Shown: positions 7,086 through 15,374, counted from the stretch's first letter. The stretch is 64,000 nucleotides of DNA from Lentzea xinjiangensis (GCF_900110955.1 NZ_FOFR01000002.1:372001-436000), one strand, 5' to 3'. Notes: a model not told the origin generated them from the sequence alone. Program-made: numbers and translations.

Positions 7086-9038
7086 CTACATCGGCATGTG
7101 CTTCGTCGGAGGCGGCGTCGGCTTGCTGATCATCCGCGTCACCGGCCCCTCCTTCGCCATTCCGGCCCGGTCGAGGAACTGCGCGAGCTGACCGCGCACC
7201 TGGGCGAGCGTCGGCCGGCGGCTCGGTTCGGGGTCCATCGCCGCGAGCAGCAGGCGGGCGTGCGCGCTGTTCTGCGGCAGCTTGGTGATCGGTTCGCCCT
7301 GGGCCGCGGCCATCAGCGAGGAGATCGGGTTCTCGCGGGAGCCGCGCGGCGGGTGGCCGGTGAGGGCGTAGGAGACGGTCGCGGCGAGCTGCCACGAGTC
7401 GGACGCGGGCGAGGCCGTCTCGCCGCGGGCCGTCTCCGGGGCGAGGAAGTCCGGGGTGCCGACCATCATGCCGGTGGCGGTGAGGGTGCTGTCGCCCTTG
7501 GAGCGGGCGATGCCGAAGTCGATCAGGTGCGCGGTGCCCTGGCCGTCGACGATCACGTTGGACGGCTTCACGTCGCGGTGCAGCACGCCGCGTTCGTGGG
7601 CGGCGGCCAGCGCGTCGGCCATGTTCAGCCAGAGGCGGGCGGCGAGCTTGTCGTCGATCAGGCCGTTCTTCAGGACCGTCTCGGACAGCGATGCGCCCTC
7701 GATGTACTCCATGACCAGGGCCAGGCCGTCCGGGTCCTGGACGATGTCGAACACCCGCACGCAGTTGGGGTGCCGGACCGCGGCCAGCGCGCGGGCCTCG
7801 CGGAGCATGCGCGCCTCGGTCTCGTTGTCCGGGGCGTGCGCGAGCTTCACCGCCACCGTGCGGTCGAGCTGTTCGTCGACGGCGAGCCAGACCGTGCCGA
7901 AGCCGCCGGAGCCGAGCTGGCGGACGCGGCGGAACCTGCCGTTGCCGGGGTTCCACACCTTGCCCGACTTCTGCACCGGCGCGGGTGCGTCGGCGTTCGC
8001 GGCGCCCGGCCCGAACGGCAGCGGGCCCGGCGTGTCGGCGAGCACCGCCGGCTGGGACGGCTGGACCGGTTGCGGGGGCTGCTGCACCTCGGCGACGCGG
8101 GTCGGCGGGTAGTGCTTCTGCGGGGGCGGCGGAGGCGGCTGGTTCACCGGGCGCATCGGCCGGTTCAACGGCGCCGGCTGGTACTTCGGCACCTGGGCCG
8201 GCTGGTACGGCGGCGGCTGCTGCTGCTGGGCCGCCGTGATCGGCTTGGTGGGCGACTTCTTCGGCGGGAGCTGGGGCTGCGGTGTGCGCGCCACCGGCTG
8301 CGGTGGCGGCGGGTTCTGCGCGTTCCGGTCCTGGGAACGGTCGCGGCCGGGGCGGTTCAGCATGGCGGTAGTCAACCCGAAAATCCGCACGACGATTGAA
8401 CCGATCACCGCAATCGGCAGGAAGCCCAGCAGCACGTGGCCCACGAGCGTCACGGGGAGTGCCGACGTGGCCGCGAGCAGCACCAGGAACGGCGGCCAGA
8501 ACACCCGGCGCGGCCAGTTCGGCCCGAGCCGGAACGCCGAACCCGCCTGCAGCATCACGAACAGCAGGCACAGCAGCGCGAGCACCACGGTGATGCCGGC
8601 CGCGACCAGGAACACGAGCTCCGCGCCGGGGTTCTTGGCCACGCCGAGGATCGACGGCGTGCCGTCGACGAGGTAGTTGCCCTGCGAGAACTGGCCGAAG
8701 CAGGTGAGGTCGTCCAGCGAACCGGACCCGGGAACGGTGCGTTGGCCGAGTCCCTGCACCGTGCCGCGCATGATCAGCCAGGGCAGCACCAGACAGCTGG
8801 CGACGCCCAGCACGGCGAAGATCGCACCCGTCACCGCGCCGTAGGTGTTGCCGACGACCCGGCGCACCACGATGGCCAGCAGCGCCCCGATCGTGGGGAA
8901 CAACCCGAGCACCGCGCCGAGCGCTGTGGTGGTCCACACCCAGTCACCGGGGCAGACCCTCGCGCCCACGAAGCCGTGCAGCCACGTGAGCAAGGACTCC
9001 GCGAGCCCCACGACCCACACCACCCCTTCCGCGATCAC
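7086..9038 (-). CDS. Membrane Ser/Thr protein kinase with N-terminal multi-span domain
   Basis: A eukaryotic-type kinase of about 650 residues with unusual order. The N-terminal part (about 1-230) has several membrane helices. A proline/glutamine-rich linker follows (about 240-350, with PPPPQP and QPPPPPPQKHYPP runs). The kinase domain lies at the C-terminus (about 370-620). Catalytic residues are intact: glycine loop LGSGGFGTVW, VAVKL lysine (about 398), HRDVKPSN (about 487) and IDFGIA (about 507). The activation segment STLTATGMMVGTPDFLAPE has Thr residues that could be phosphorylated. Most actinobacterial Pkn kinases have the kinase first and one membrane helix after it. The GTG at 9038 is chosen as start; the frame is open to 9101. 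Confidence 0.92.
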   Translation of the reverse strand: MIAEGVVWVVGLAESLLTWLHGFVGARVCPGDWVWTTTALGAVLGLFPTIGALLAIVVRRVVGNTYGAVTGAIFAVLGVASCLVLPWLIMRGTVQGLGQRTVPGSGSLDDLTCFGQFSQGNYLVDGTPSILGVAKNPGAELVFLVAAGITVVLALLCLLFVMLQAGSAFRLGPNWPRRVFWPPFLVLLAATSALPVTLVGHVLLGFLPIAVIGSIVVRIFGLTTAMLNRPGRDRSQDRNAQNPPPPQPVARTPQPQLPPKKSPTKPITAAQQQQPPPYQPAQVPKYQPAPLNRPMRPVNQPPPPPPQKHYPPTRVAEVQQPPQPVQPSQPAVLADTPGPLPFGPGAANADAPAPVQKSGKVWNPGNGRFRRVRQLGSGGFGTVWLAVDEQLDRTVAVKLAHAPDNETEARMLREARALAAVRHPNCVRVFDIVQDPDGLALVMEYIEGASLSETVLKNGLIDDKLAARLWLNMADALAAAHERGVLHRDVKPSNVIVDGQGTAHLIDFGIARSKGDSTLTATGMMVGTPDFLAPETARGETASPASDSWQLAATVSYALTGHPPRGSRENPISSLMAAAQGEPITKLPQNSAHARLLLAAMDPEPSRRPTLAQVRGQLAQFLDRAGMAKEGPVTRMISKPTPPPTKHMPM

Positions 9039-9278
9039 CCCCAGCCTAGGCGCACCGCCAGCGTACGGTGCGTGATCGGTCTGCGGTCGACGCCACAGCA
9101 ACCCTTTCCTTGATCACCGCGTTGTCCTCCGTCCCGGCGGGCGTCCGGCCTCTTGGCTCTGGAACGCCGCTGCCCACGGCCTCGTTGACCGGATTCTCGC
9201 CGGCTGCGCGATTCGTTATCGGCGGCGGCGGGGGGCGAGCGGGTGGCGAAAAACCGTACTTTCGGCCGAGGGGCGAAC

Positions 9279-9836
9279 TCAGCCGTCGTAGACCTGGTGA
9301 TCGGACCGCGTCCACGAGCGGCCTTCTCCCGCCGAGCCGCTGGACGGTCCGACGGCGGCCGGACCGGCGGGCTCGGGCAGCTCGCCGAGGCCGGCGACGA
9401 ACTCGACGGTCCAGAGGTGCCGCGCGGCCGGGTTCCTCTCCGCGAAGGAGTCACCGCGGCTGTAGGAGGTGGCGTGCGCGTCATGGGCGCCGTGCATCTC
9501 GACGGTGACCTCGGAGCCGAGCCGGCTCTCGTCACCGGGTGCGCAGGCGAGTTCCAGGCGGGCGCGGGTCCACTGCGGCACGGCGGCCGGGTCGGCGTCG
9601 ACCTCGGCGGAGACCGCGGTGCACGAGGTGCCGTGCGCGCGGGCGACGAGGGTGGCCTGGAAGACGACGAGCTCACCGGCCGTGCAGCCGGTGAGAACGC
9701 GCGCTTGTACTGCTGTCTCCGTGCCGGAGACGACGGGGCGGGCGGCCGCGCACCTCGCGGCGGGAGCCGCGGCCGAGGCCACCGCGCCGCCGGACGTGAC
9801 GGCCACGAGTAATAAGGCGGCGACCGCTGTTCTCAT
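9279..9836 (-). CDS. Secreted protein of unknown function
   Basis: A 185-residue protein with a clear signal peptide (MRTAVAALLLVAVTSGGAVASAAA). Four cysteines (in AARCAA, LTGCTAG, GTSCTAV and ELACAPG) could form two disulphides. No membrane helix or sorting motif follows, so it is probably released or loosely wall-bound. The tail is Gly/Ser/Pro-rich. I do not recognise a family. The 240-bp gap on its downstream side, up to the kinase gene, has no coding sequence I can support. Confidence 0.65.
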   Translation of the reverse strand: MRTAVAALLLVAVTSGGAVASAAAPAARCAAARPVVSGTETAVQARVLTGCTAGELVVFQATLVARAHGTSCTAVSAEVDADPAAVPQWTRARLELACAPGDESRLGSEVTVEMHGAHDAHATSYSRGDSFAERNPAARHLWTVEFVAGLGELPEPAGPAAVGPSSGSAGEGRSWTRSDHQVYDG

Positions 9837-9900
9837 GGGAGAACCCTAGGTGCGGCCACCGCGTTCTTGATCGGACTTCACCCCACCGGTGGGTGAGGGG

Positions 9901-10275
9901 TCAGTGGTCGTGGTGGTCGTGCTCGGGGGCGAACGGCTGGTAGATGTAGAACATCGTGACCGGCTCGTCCCCGGCGACGGTCTCGTGGTCGGCACCCGGC
10001 GGCACGAACGCGTAGGAACCCGCACCGGCCTCGACGCCACCGATGCTCACCGTGCCGTCGACGACCCACGTGTGCTGCGTCGCCGACGGGTGGTTGTGCC
10101 CGACGTCGCGCGCGCCCGGCGCCATCCGGATCAGACCGACGATCGTGTCACCGTTGGGGGACTTCCACAGCAGCTTGTTCTGCAGCCGTTCGTCGCCGTG
10201 CAGCGGGAAGGACTTCATCTGCGCCAGTGCTTCCGGCGGGATGACGGTGACTCTGGCGGGGTTCGATTCGGTCAT
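9901..10275 (-). CDS. Cupin-domain protein with His-rich C-terminus
   Basis: A 124-residue single-domain cupin. Cupin motif 1 appears as GHNHPSATQHTWVVDGTVSI and motif 2 as GSYAFVPPGADHETV, so the usual metal-binding histidines are present. The product ends in HDHHDH, an extra potential metal-binding tail. Such small cupins include dioxygenases, isomerases and sensors; the substrate cannot be assigned. A hairpin (CCCCACCGGTGGG, about 9881-9893) follows the gene and could end its transcript. Confidence 0.8.
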   Translation of the reverse strand: MTESNPARVTVIPPEALAQMKSFPLHGDERLQNKLLWKSPNGDTIVGLIRMAPGARDVGHNHPSATQHTWVVDGTVSIGGVEAGAGSYAFVPPGADHETVAGDEPVTMFYIYQPFAPEHDHHDH

Positions 10276-10581
10276 GCGCGAAGGCTACCTTCGCGCCGTC
10301 CGCTTTCCGATCTCCTCGGCCACGCGATCGACGCTGTCCGAAATGGACGGTTTGCCGGGCCGGAGTGGACGCAGTGCACCAGACCCAGGAAAAAGCACAA
10401 TGGTGAGCACTCTGCGAGAGCACTCGCCATTTGTTCTGTGGACCTGATGCCACAACAGGAGAACCCCGACCCACGGGGTTCGGGGGCTTGCCCCCGGCTG
10501 GGGTTTGGGGGCTTGGCCCCCAAAAGACACGCGGAACGCAAAACGGCGAGTGCTCTTCACGAGCACTCGCCGTCAATTGCG
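10276..10581. other. Gene-free stretch made of consecutive hairpins
   Basis: No coding sequence is supported here. Five hairpin-forming stretches follow one another: 10400-10430 (imperfect, GAGCACTC arms), 10461-10481 (GAACCCC/GGGGTTC), 10482-10495 (GGGGGCTTGCCCCC), 10504-10524 (TTTGGGGG/CCCCCAAA) and 10544-10572 (CGGCGAGTGCTC/GAGCACTCGCCG, loop TTCAC). The octamer GAGCACTC or its complement occurs four times, at both edges. The last hairpin directly follows the tRNA-Ala gene and is a good terminator for it. Confidence 0.6.
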
Positions 10582-10654
10582 TGGAGCTGAGGGGAATCGA
10601 ACCCCTGACCTTCTCGATGCGAACGAGACGCGCTACCAACTGTGCTACAGCCCC
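10582..10654 (-). tRNA. tRNA-Ala, anticodon CGC
   Basis: A 73-base cloverleaf on the minus strand. The acceptor stem GGGGCTG pairs with CAGCTCC and contains the G3-U70 wobble pair that identifies alanine tRNAs. The anticodon stem TCTCG/CGAGA holds loop TTCGCAT, giving anticodon CGC for codon GCG. The T arm is AGGGG-TTCGATT-CCCCT and the discriminator base is A. CCA is not encoded. TATAGT about 20 bases upstream on the minus strand is a plausible -10 box. The 10544-10572 hairpin lies just downstream. Confidence 0.95.
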
Positions 10655-10712
10655 TTGCGGTGTTACGAGAGAACTATAGCAGTCCCCGGAGGGGGTTTTT
10701 CACCACCCCCTC

Positions 10713-11438
10713 CTAAGCCCCCACCGCACCCCGGAACCGCAGCGACTCGAGCCCGTCCAGCTCGACGAACACCGGGTCCTCGTCGTCGGAGTCGACCGGG
10801 ATGGTCCCCGGCAGCACCTGGTGCTCGTAGCGCGGCAACGGCGGCAGCGCCGGACCCTCGTCGACGGCGACGACCTCGACCTGCGTGGTCTCGGCCTCCT
10901 CCGCGGCGACCTCCGGCTCCTCGGCCGGGGTGACCGGGGCGAGGGGCTGCGGAGCCGTCGCGCGGCGGCGGCGCACCTGCTGGAGGCGGGCGAGCCGGCG
11001 GGCGCGGATCTCCTCCTCGATCCGCACCTGGCGGCGCAGGTAGGTCAGGTAACCGACGATCATCAGGTCGAGCGCGCCGTGGCCGTACCAGGCCTGCGGG
11101 AGGAAGACCCCGGCGACGACGCCCGTCGCCACGGCGGCGACCAGCAGGAACGCCACCACCCTGCGGCGGAACGCGTACTTCGCCTGGGCCACCAGCGCGG
11201 CGGTCTCCGGGTCGTAGCCACCGCGGCCGCGCCGGAACGGGCGTTCGACGTACTCCTGCTCGTCGAAGAAGTCGTCGTCGATGTCGATGTCGTGGATGTC
11301 GTCGTACTCGGCGTCGGGCATGGCGTCGTACCCCTCCCCCACGCTGCGCGCACTCTCCTGGCGCTTGCGGGCCACCATGGGGACGAGGACCACCAGCCAC
11401 GCCACGACCAGCGCAACGATGATCAGCGAACTCGGCAT
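10713..11438 (-). CDS. Divisome membrane protein of the GlpR/SepX family
   Basis: A 241-residue actinobacterial membrane protein. It has an N-terminal membrane segment (SSLIIVALVVAWLVVLVPMV) and a strongly acidic stretch (YDDIHDIDIDDDFFDE, about 45-60). Further on lie two hydrophobic segments (about 95-140), a basic coiled region (RRQVRIEEEIRARRLARLQQVRRRR) and an acidic tail. The architecture and the neighbours (MoeA-like Glp, RimJ, GalU, 5-FTHF cyclo-ligase) match the gene known as glpR in corynebacteria and sepX in Streptomyces. Its product binds the gephyrin-like protein Glp or other divisome partners during septation. Assignment rests on synteny and topology. Confidence 0.78.
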   Translation of the reverse strand: MPSSLIIVALVVAWLVVLVPMVARKRQESARSVGEGYDAMPDAEYDDIHDIDIDDDFFDEQEYVERPFRRGRGGYDPETAALVAQAKYAFRRRVVAFLLVAAVATGVVAGVFLPQAWYGHGALDLMIVGYLTYLRRQVRIEEEIRARRLARLQQVRRRRATAPQPLAPVTPAEEPEVAAEEAETTQVEVVAVDEGPALPPLPRYEHQVLPGTIPVDSDDEDPVFVELDGLESLRFRGAVGA

Positions 11439-11594
11439 TCCCCGTTCACCTCCCCCGGCCCAACGCGTGGTGCTGTCACCACGCTAGTCACAACAGTCAC
11501 ACCTGTGTCGGAGGCACGCCGACCCCTGTGCGTACGAAAGTGTGGTGTATCACCCACTTTCGGGTGAAGTGATTAGGACAAACGGAAGCGGATG

Positions 11595-12248
11595 TCAGGG
11601 AAGACGGACCTCTCCGCGTGCGGCCAGACGGCGCACTAGGCCATCCGGGACATCTTCGACAGTGATCGCGAAGCAGAGGTGGTCGCGCCACTGCCCGGCA
11701 ACGTCCAGATAACGTTTGAAGAGGCCTTCCTCGCGATAGCCGGACTTCGTGAGCACGCGGATCGAGGCGGCGTTCTCCGGCCGGACGGTCGCTTCGAGCC
11801 GGTGCAGACCGGCCTCGCGGAAGGCGTGGTCCGTGAGCAACGCCACGGCCGCCGTCCCGACGCCGCCGCCCGCCCGGTCGGCCGCCACCCAGTAGCCGAT
11901 CCACGCCGAGCGCAGCGAGCCGCGGACGATGTTGCCGATGGTGATCTGGCCGGCGACCTCGCCGTTGACCATGATCATGAAGGGCAGGCCGGTGCCGCGT
12001 CTCGCCGTGGCGCGCAGCGAGGACCACTGGGCGGGCCAGGCGAGCACCGCGTTGCGCTCGTCCCAGCCCTCCTGCGCGGTGGGCTCCCACGGCTCGAGGT
12101 ACGCGCGGTCGCGGATCCGCAGCCTCGACCAGGTGGAGCCGTCGAAGAGCCGTGGCCCGCGCAGGGTCACGGTGCCCGCGCGCACCTCCACCGGCCCCAG
12201 CCGGACCGGCCAGCCGGGGTGGCGTCCCAGGTCCGCGAAAACGCTCAT
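11595..12248 (-). CDS. rimJ: GNAT N-acetyltransferase, RimJ-like
   Basis: A 217-residue GNAT enzyme of the RimJ/RimL class, which acetylates the N-terminal amine of proteins such as ribosomal protein S5. Recognisable parts are the early TLRGPRLFDGSTWSRLRIRD, the strand/helix with the acetyl-CoA loop (ADRAGGGVGTAAVALLTDHAF), and the RimJ-type ending LEATVRPENAASIRVLTKSGY followed by REEGLFKRYL. The ATG overlaps the stop of the upstream glp gene by 4 bp, so they are co-transcribed. The same gene order exists in Mycobacterium (moeA1-rimJ-glpR). Substrate identity is family inference. Confidence 0.9.
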   Translation of the reverse strand: MSVFADLGRHPGWPVRLGPVEVRAGTVTLRGPRLFDGSTWSRLRIRDRAYLEPWEPTAQEGWDERNAVLAWPAQWSSLRATARRGTGLPFMIMVNGEVAGQITIGNIVRGSLRSAWIGYWVAADRAGGGVGTAAVALLTDHAFREAGLHRLEATVRPENAASIRVLTKSGYREEGLFKRYLDVAGQWRDHLCFAITVEDVPDGLVRRLAARGEVRLP

Positions 12249-13468
12249 CCCCGCTGCGCGAGGAAGCTGACCAGCACCTCTTCGCCCACCGAGATGTCGG
12301 TGACGTCCTCGTCGACCATGATCAGGCAGTTGGCCTCCGCCAGGGACGCGAGCAGGTGCGAGCCGGACGTGCCGAGCGGCTGGACCAGGTACTCGCCGTT
12401 GTCGGCGTCGCGCAGGAGCTGGCCGCGCAGGAAGCCGCGGCGGCCCTTCGTCGACGACACCGGCGACAGCAGCCGGGCGCTGACCGCGCGGCGGTACGGG
12501 TTCTTCTTGCCGAGCGCGGCCCTGATCAGCGGCCTGACCAGCACCTCGAACACGACCAGCGCGCTCATCGGGTTCGCGGGCAGCAGGAACGTCGGCACGG
12601 CGTCCGGGCCGAGCCGCCCGAAGCCCTGCGCGGAGCCGGGGTGCATGGCGACGCGGGACACGTCCATGTCGCCGAGCTCCGCGAGCGCCGCCCTGACCTC
12701 GTCGCCGACCGTGCCGCCGACGCCGCCCGCGATCACGACGATCTCGGAGAGCAGCAGCCTGCCCTCGACGACCTCGCGCAGCCGGCGCGGGTCGGCCGAC
12801 ATGATGCCGACCCTGCTGACCTCGGCGCCCGCGTCCCGCGCGGCGGCGGACAGCGCGTACGAGTTCACGTCGTAGACCTGGCCCTGCCCCGGCGTGCGGT
12901 CGACGTCGACGAGCTCCTCGCCCAGCGAGATCACGGACACCCGCGGGCGCGGGTGGACGAGCACCTTGTTGCGGCCGACAGCGGCCAGCAGGCCCACCTG
13001 GGCCGCGCCGATGGACGCGCCGCGGCGCACCGCGACGTCGCCCGTCTGGACGTCCTCGCCGGTGCGCCGGACGAACCCGGCGGATGGCACGCTCCGGTGC
13101 ACCGTCACCTTGGCCTGGTGGCCGTCGGTGTAGCCCAGCGGCACGACCGCGTCGGCGAGCGTCGGCAGCGGCGCGCCGGTGACGATGCGGACCGCCTGGC
13201 CGGGCTGGAGCCGGCGCGGCTGGCGGGACCCCGCCGGGATCTCGCCCACGACCGGCAGTTGCACGGGGTTCGCGTTCGCGCCCGACACGTCGACGCTGCG
13301 CACCGCGTAGCCGTCGACCGCCGCCTGGTCGAAGCCGGGCAACGCGCGTTCCGCGATGACCTCCTCCGCGCAGAGGAGGCCCTGCGACTCCGAGATCGCC
13401 ACCCGCACGGGCGCGGGCCGCACCGCGGCCGCGATCACCCTGGCGAGCTGCTCGTCCACTGACCTCAT
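12245..13468 (-). CDS. glp: Gephyrin-like MoeA-family protein Glp
   Basis: A 407-residue member of the molybdopterin molybdenumtransferase fold. Seen in order: the N-terminal MRSVDEQLARVIAAAVRP and FDQAAVDGYAVRSVDV; a beta-domain; the MoCF domain with GEELVDVDRTPGQGQVYDVN, VIAGGVGGTVGDEV and MHPGSAQGFGRLG; and a C-terminal domain from about residue 325. In bona fide MoeA the loop usually reads TGGxSxGxxD; here it is AGGVGGTVGD. The gene lies with glpR/sepX, galU and rimJ. In corynebacteria the equivalent protein serves cell division through its membrane receptor rather than molybdenum cofactor synthesis. A residual cofactor role cannot be excluded. The ATG at 13468 is chosen because the open frame beyond it is not MoeA-like. 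Confidence 0.85.
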   Translation of the reverse strand: MRSVDEQLARVIAAAVRPAPVRVAISESQGLLCAEEVIAERALPGFDQAAVDGYAVRSVDVSGANANPVQLPVVGEIPAGSRQPRRLQPGQAVRIVTGAPLPTLADAVVPLGYTDGHQAKVTVHRSVPSAGFVRRTGEDVQTGDVAVRRGASIGAAQVGLLAAVGRNKVLVHPRPRVSVISLGEELVDVDRTPGQGQVYDVNSYALSAAARDAGAEVSRVGIMSADPRRLREVVEGRLLLSEIVVIAGGVGGTVGDEVRAALAELGDMDVSRVAMHPGSAQGFGRLGPDAVPTFLLPANPMSALVVFEVLVRPLIRAALGKKNPYRRAVSARLLSPVSSTKGRRGFLRGQLLRDADNGEYLVQPLGTSGSHLLASLAEANCLIMVDEDVTDISVGEEVLVSFLAQRG

Positions 13469-13484
13469 GTGATGGTCCTCGCGC

Positions 13485-14369
13485 TCAGGCGTTGTCGAGG
13501 CGTTCCCGCAACCACTCGCGCAGATCGGGTCCGTACTCCGGGGTGTTGAGTGCGAAGTCAACCGCAGCCCGCAGGAATCCGGCGGGATTGCCGAGGTCGT
13601 GTCGCCCACCGCGGTGCACGACGACGTGCACGGGGTGGCCCTCGTTGATCAGCAGCGCGATGGCGTCGGTGAGCTGCAGCTCGCCACCGGCGCCGGGCGT
13701 GATGCGCTTGAGCGCGTCGAAGATCGCCCGGTCGAGGAGGTACCGGCCGGCCGCGGCGAACGTCGACGGCGCGTCCTCCGGCTTCGGCTTCTCGACCATG
13801 CCGACGACCTGCTTGACGTCGTCGTTGCCGGTGTCGCGGACGTCGAACACGCCGTAGGCGGAGATCTGCTCACGCGGGATGTCGAACGCCAGCAGGACGC
13901 TGCCGCCCTTCTCCCGGCGGACCTCAGCCATCTTCTTGAGGGCGTCGGCCGGCAGGACGATGTCGTCGGGGAGCAGGACCGCGACGGCGTCGTCGGCACC
14001 GGTCAGGTTGCCCTCGGCGCAGCCGACCGCGTGGCCCAGGCCGAGCGCCTGCTCCTGGATCGCGGTCTCGGCCTTGATCAGCTTCGGGGCGCGCTGGACC
14101 TTCTCGACCAGGTCGGCCTTGCCGCGGTCGGCGAGGGTCCGCTCGAGCTCGGGGTTGGAGTCGAAGTAGCCCGCGACCGACGCCTTCTCCGGCGAGGTCA
14201 CGATGACGAGCCTCGACGCTCCCGCCTCGGCCGCCTCCCTGGCCACGTACTCGATGGCCGGGGTGTCGACCAGCGGCAGCAACTCCTTCGGCACGGACTT
14301 GGTCGTGGGGAGGAAACGGGTGCCCAGACCGGCCGCGGGCACGATAGCGGTGTGGAAGGCGCTGCTCAT
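13485..14369 (-). CDS. galU: UTP--glucose-1-phosphate uridylyltransferase
   Basis: Makes UDP-glucose from UTP and glucose-1-phosphate for cell-wall glycans, glycolipids and the Leloir pathway. The 294-residue protein has the nucleotidyltransferase signature AAGLGTRFLPTTKSVPKELL at its start and VDTPAIEYVAREA next. Later motifs are EQALGLGHAVGCAE, VLLPDDIVLP, VVGMVEKPKPEDAPS, GRYLLD and GGELQLTDAI. It lies 16 bases upstream of glp on the same strand. It also supplies UDP-glucose for the galT product encoded about 6.4 kb away. The ATG at 14369 gives the standard N-terminus. Confidence 0.96.
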   Translation of the reverse strand: MSSAFHTAIVPAAGLGTRFLPTTKSVPKELLPLVDTPAIEYVAREAAEAGASRLVIVTSPEKASVAGYFDSNPELERTLADRGKADLVEKVQRAPKLIKAETAIQEQALGLGHAVGCAEGNLTGADDAVAVLLPDDIVLPADALKKMAEVRREKGGSVLLAFDIPREQISAYGVFDVRDTGNDDVKQVVGMVEKPKPEDAPSTFAAAGRYLLDRAIFDALKRITPGAGGELQLTDAIALLINEGHPVHVVVHRGGRHDLGNPAGFLRAAVDFALNTPEYGPDLREWLRERLDNA

Positions 14370-14407
14370 GGGCTGCGATGCTAACGACATACCGGGGGAT
14401 ACCCACC

Positions 14408-14974
14408 ATGACGTCCGATCTTCGTCACCGGAAGGTCGCACTGCGGTCACGCCTGCTGGCCGCGCGCCGGGCCGTCCCGCCCGAGGTCCGCGCCTCCGAG
14501 GCGGCCGCGCTGGCGGCGCACGTGGCGGCGCTGGACGTCCCACCTGATCAGACGGTGTGCGCGTTCCTGCCGGTCGGGTCGGAGCCGGGGGACGCCTCGT
14601 GGCTCGACGGCCTGCGGTGCCGGGTGCTGCTGCCGGTCGTGACCGGCGACTCACCGCTCGACTGGGCCGTCCACACCGGACCGGACGGGCTCGTGCCCGG
14701 CTCGTTCCGGCTGCTGGAGCCGTCCGGTCCCCGGCTCGGCGCCTCGGCGGTCGCTGGAGCGTCGCTGGTGCTGGTGCCCGCGCTGGCGGTGTCGGTCCAC
14801 GGCGTGCGGCTCGGCAAGGGCAAGGGTCACTACGACCGGTCGTTGCCGCTGGTCAAGGCCCCTCTGGTGGCGGTGGTGCGCGACTGCGAGGTGCTGCCCG
14901 ACGTGCCGGCGGAGCCCCACGACGTGCGGATGAACGGCGTTCTGACACCCTCTGCGGGCCTGCGTTGGCTGTGA
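14408..14974 (+). CDS. 5-formyltetrahydrofolate cyclo-ligase
   Basis: ATP-dependent conversion of 5-formyl-THF to 5,10-methenyl-THF in one-carbon metabolism. The 188-residue protein has the N-terminal ATP-site residues (HRKVALRSRLLAARRAVPPEV), the middle CAFLPVGSEPG and LLPVVTGDSPLDW, and the C-terminal signature VRLGKGKGHYDRSLP, equivalent to the family's GxGxGYYDR loop. The start at 14408 follows a GGGGG stretch about ten bases away. It is divergent from galU, as in the Mycobacterium cluster. Confidence 0.94.
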   Translation: MTSDLRHRKVALRSRLLAARRAVPPEVRASEAAALAAHVAALDVPPDQTVCAFLPVGSEPGDASWLDGLRCRVLLPVVTGDSPLDWAVHTGPDGLVPGSFRLLEPSGPRLGASAVAGASLVLVPALAVSVHGVRLGKGKGHYDRSLPLVKAPLVAVVRDCEVLPDVPAEPHDVRMNGVLTPSAGLRWL

Positions 14975-15024
14975 CGTTGGCCTGGTGTGTTTGCGCTCCG
15001 GGAAGGTCCTGGGCGAAAATCGTG

Positions 15025-15051
15025 TTGGCACTCACAACGGCCGAGTGCCAG
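15025..15051 (+). promoter_or_regulatory. CIRCE-like operator (HrcA-type) in front of the FmdB-family gene
   Basis: TTGGCACTC (15025-15033), nine bases (ACAACGGCC), then GAGTGCCAG (15043-15051). The CIRCE element bound by the heat-shock repressor HrcA is TTAGCACTC-N9-GAGTGCTAA, so arm sequence and spacing match with one or two changes per arm. TTGCGC (14991-14996) and GAAAAT (15015-15020), 18 bases apart, form a plausible promoter whose start would fall at the edge of the element. Confidence 0.65.
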
Positions 15052-15068
15052 ATCTAGGAGCGAACCCA

Positions 15069-15374
15069 GTGCCTACGTACCAGTACGCCTGCACCGCGTG
15101 TGAGCACCGGTTCGAGGCGGTGCAGTCGTTCAGCGACGCTTCCCTCACCGAGTGCCCGGAGTGCTCGGGCAAGCTGCGCAAGCTCTTCGGCGCCGTCGGT
15201 GTCGTGTTCAAGGGCAGCGGTTTCTACCGCACCGACAGCCGCTCGGGCTCGTCCAAGGGCACGCCGTCGTCCACCCCGGCGGCATCGTCGTCCTCCACCA
15301 CCTCGTCCTCTTCGTCGTCCTCCTCCTCGGACTCGAAGTCGTCGACGAGCGCTCCGGCGGCCGCGGCCTCCTGA
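15069..15374 (+). CDS. FmdB-family zinc ribbon protein with Ser-rich tail
   Basis: A 101-residue protein. The first 50 residues form the FmdB (putative regulatory) zinc ribbon: PTYQYACTACEHRFEAVQSF with one CxxC, then LTECPECSGKLRKLFG with the second CxxC, then VVFKGSGFYRTDSR. The rest is low-complexity Ser/Thr/Ala. Four cysteines suit one Zn site. The molecular role of the family is poorly known. The GTG follows TAGGAG at a normal distance. The CIRCE-like dyad 18 bases upstream suggests heat-shock or chaperone-linked control. Confidence 0.88.
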   Translation: MPTYQYACTACEHRFEAVQSFSDASLTECPECSGKLRKLFGAVGVVFKGSGFYRTDSRSGSSKGTPSSTPAASSSSTTSSSSSSSSSDSKSSTSAPAAAAS

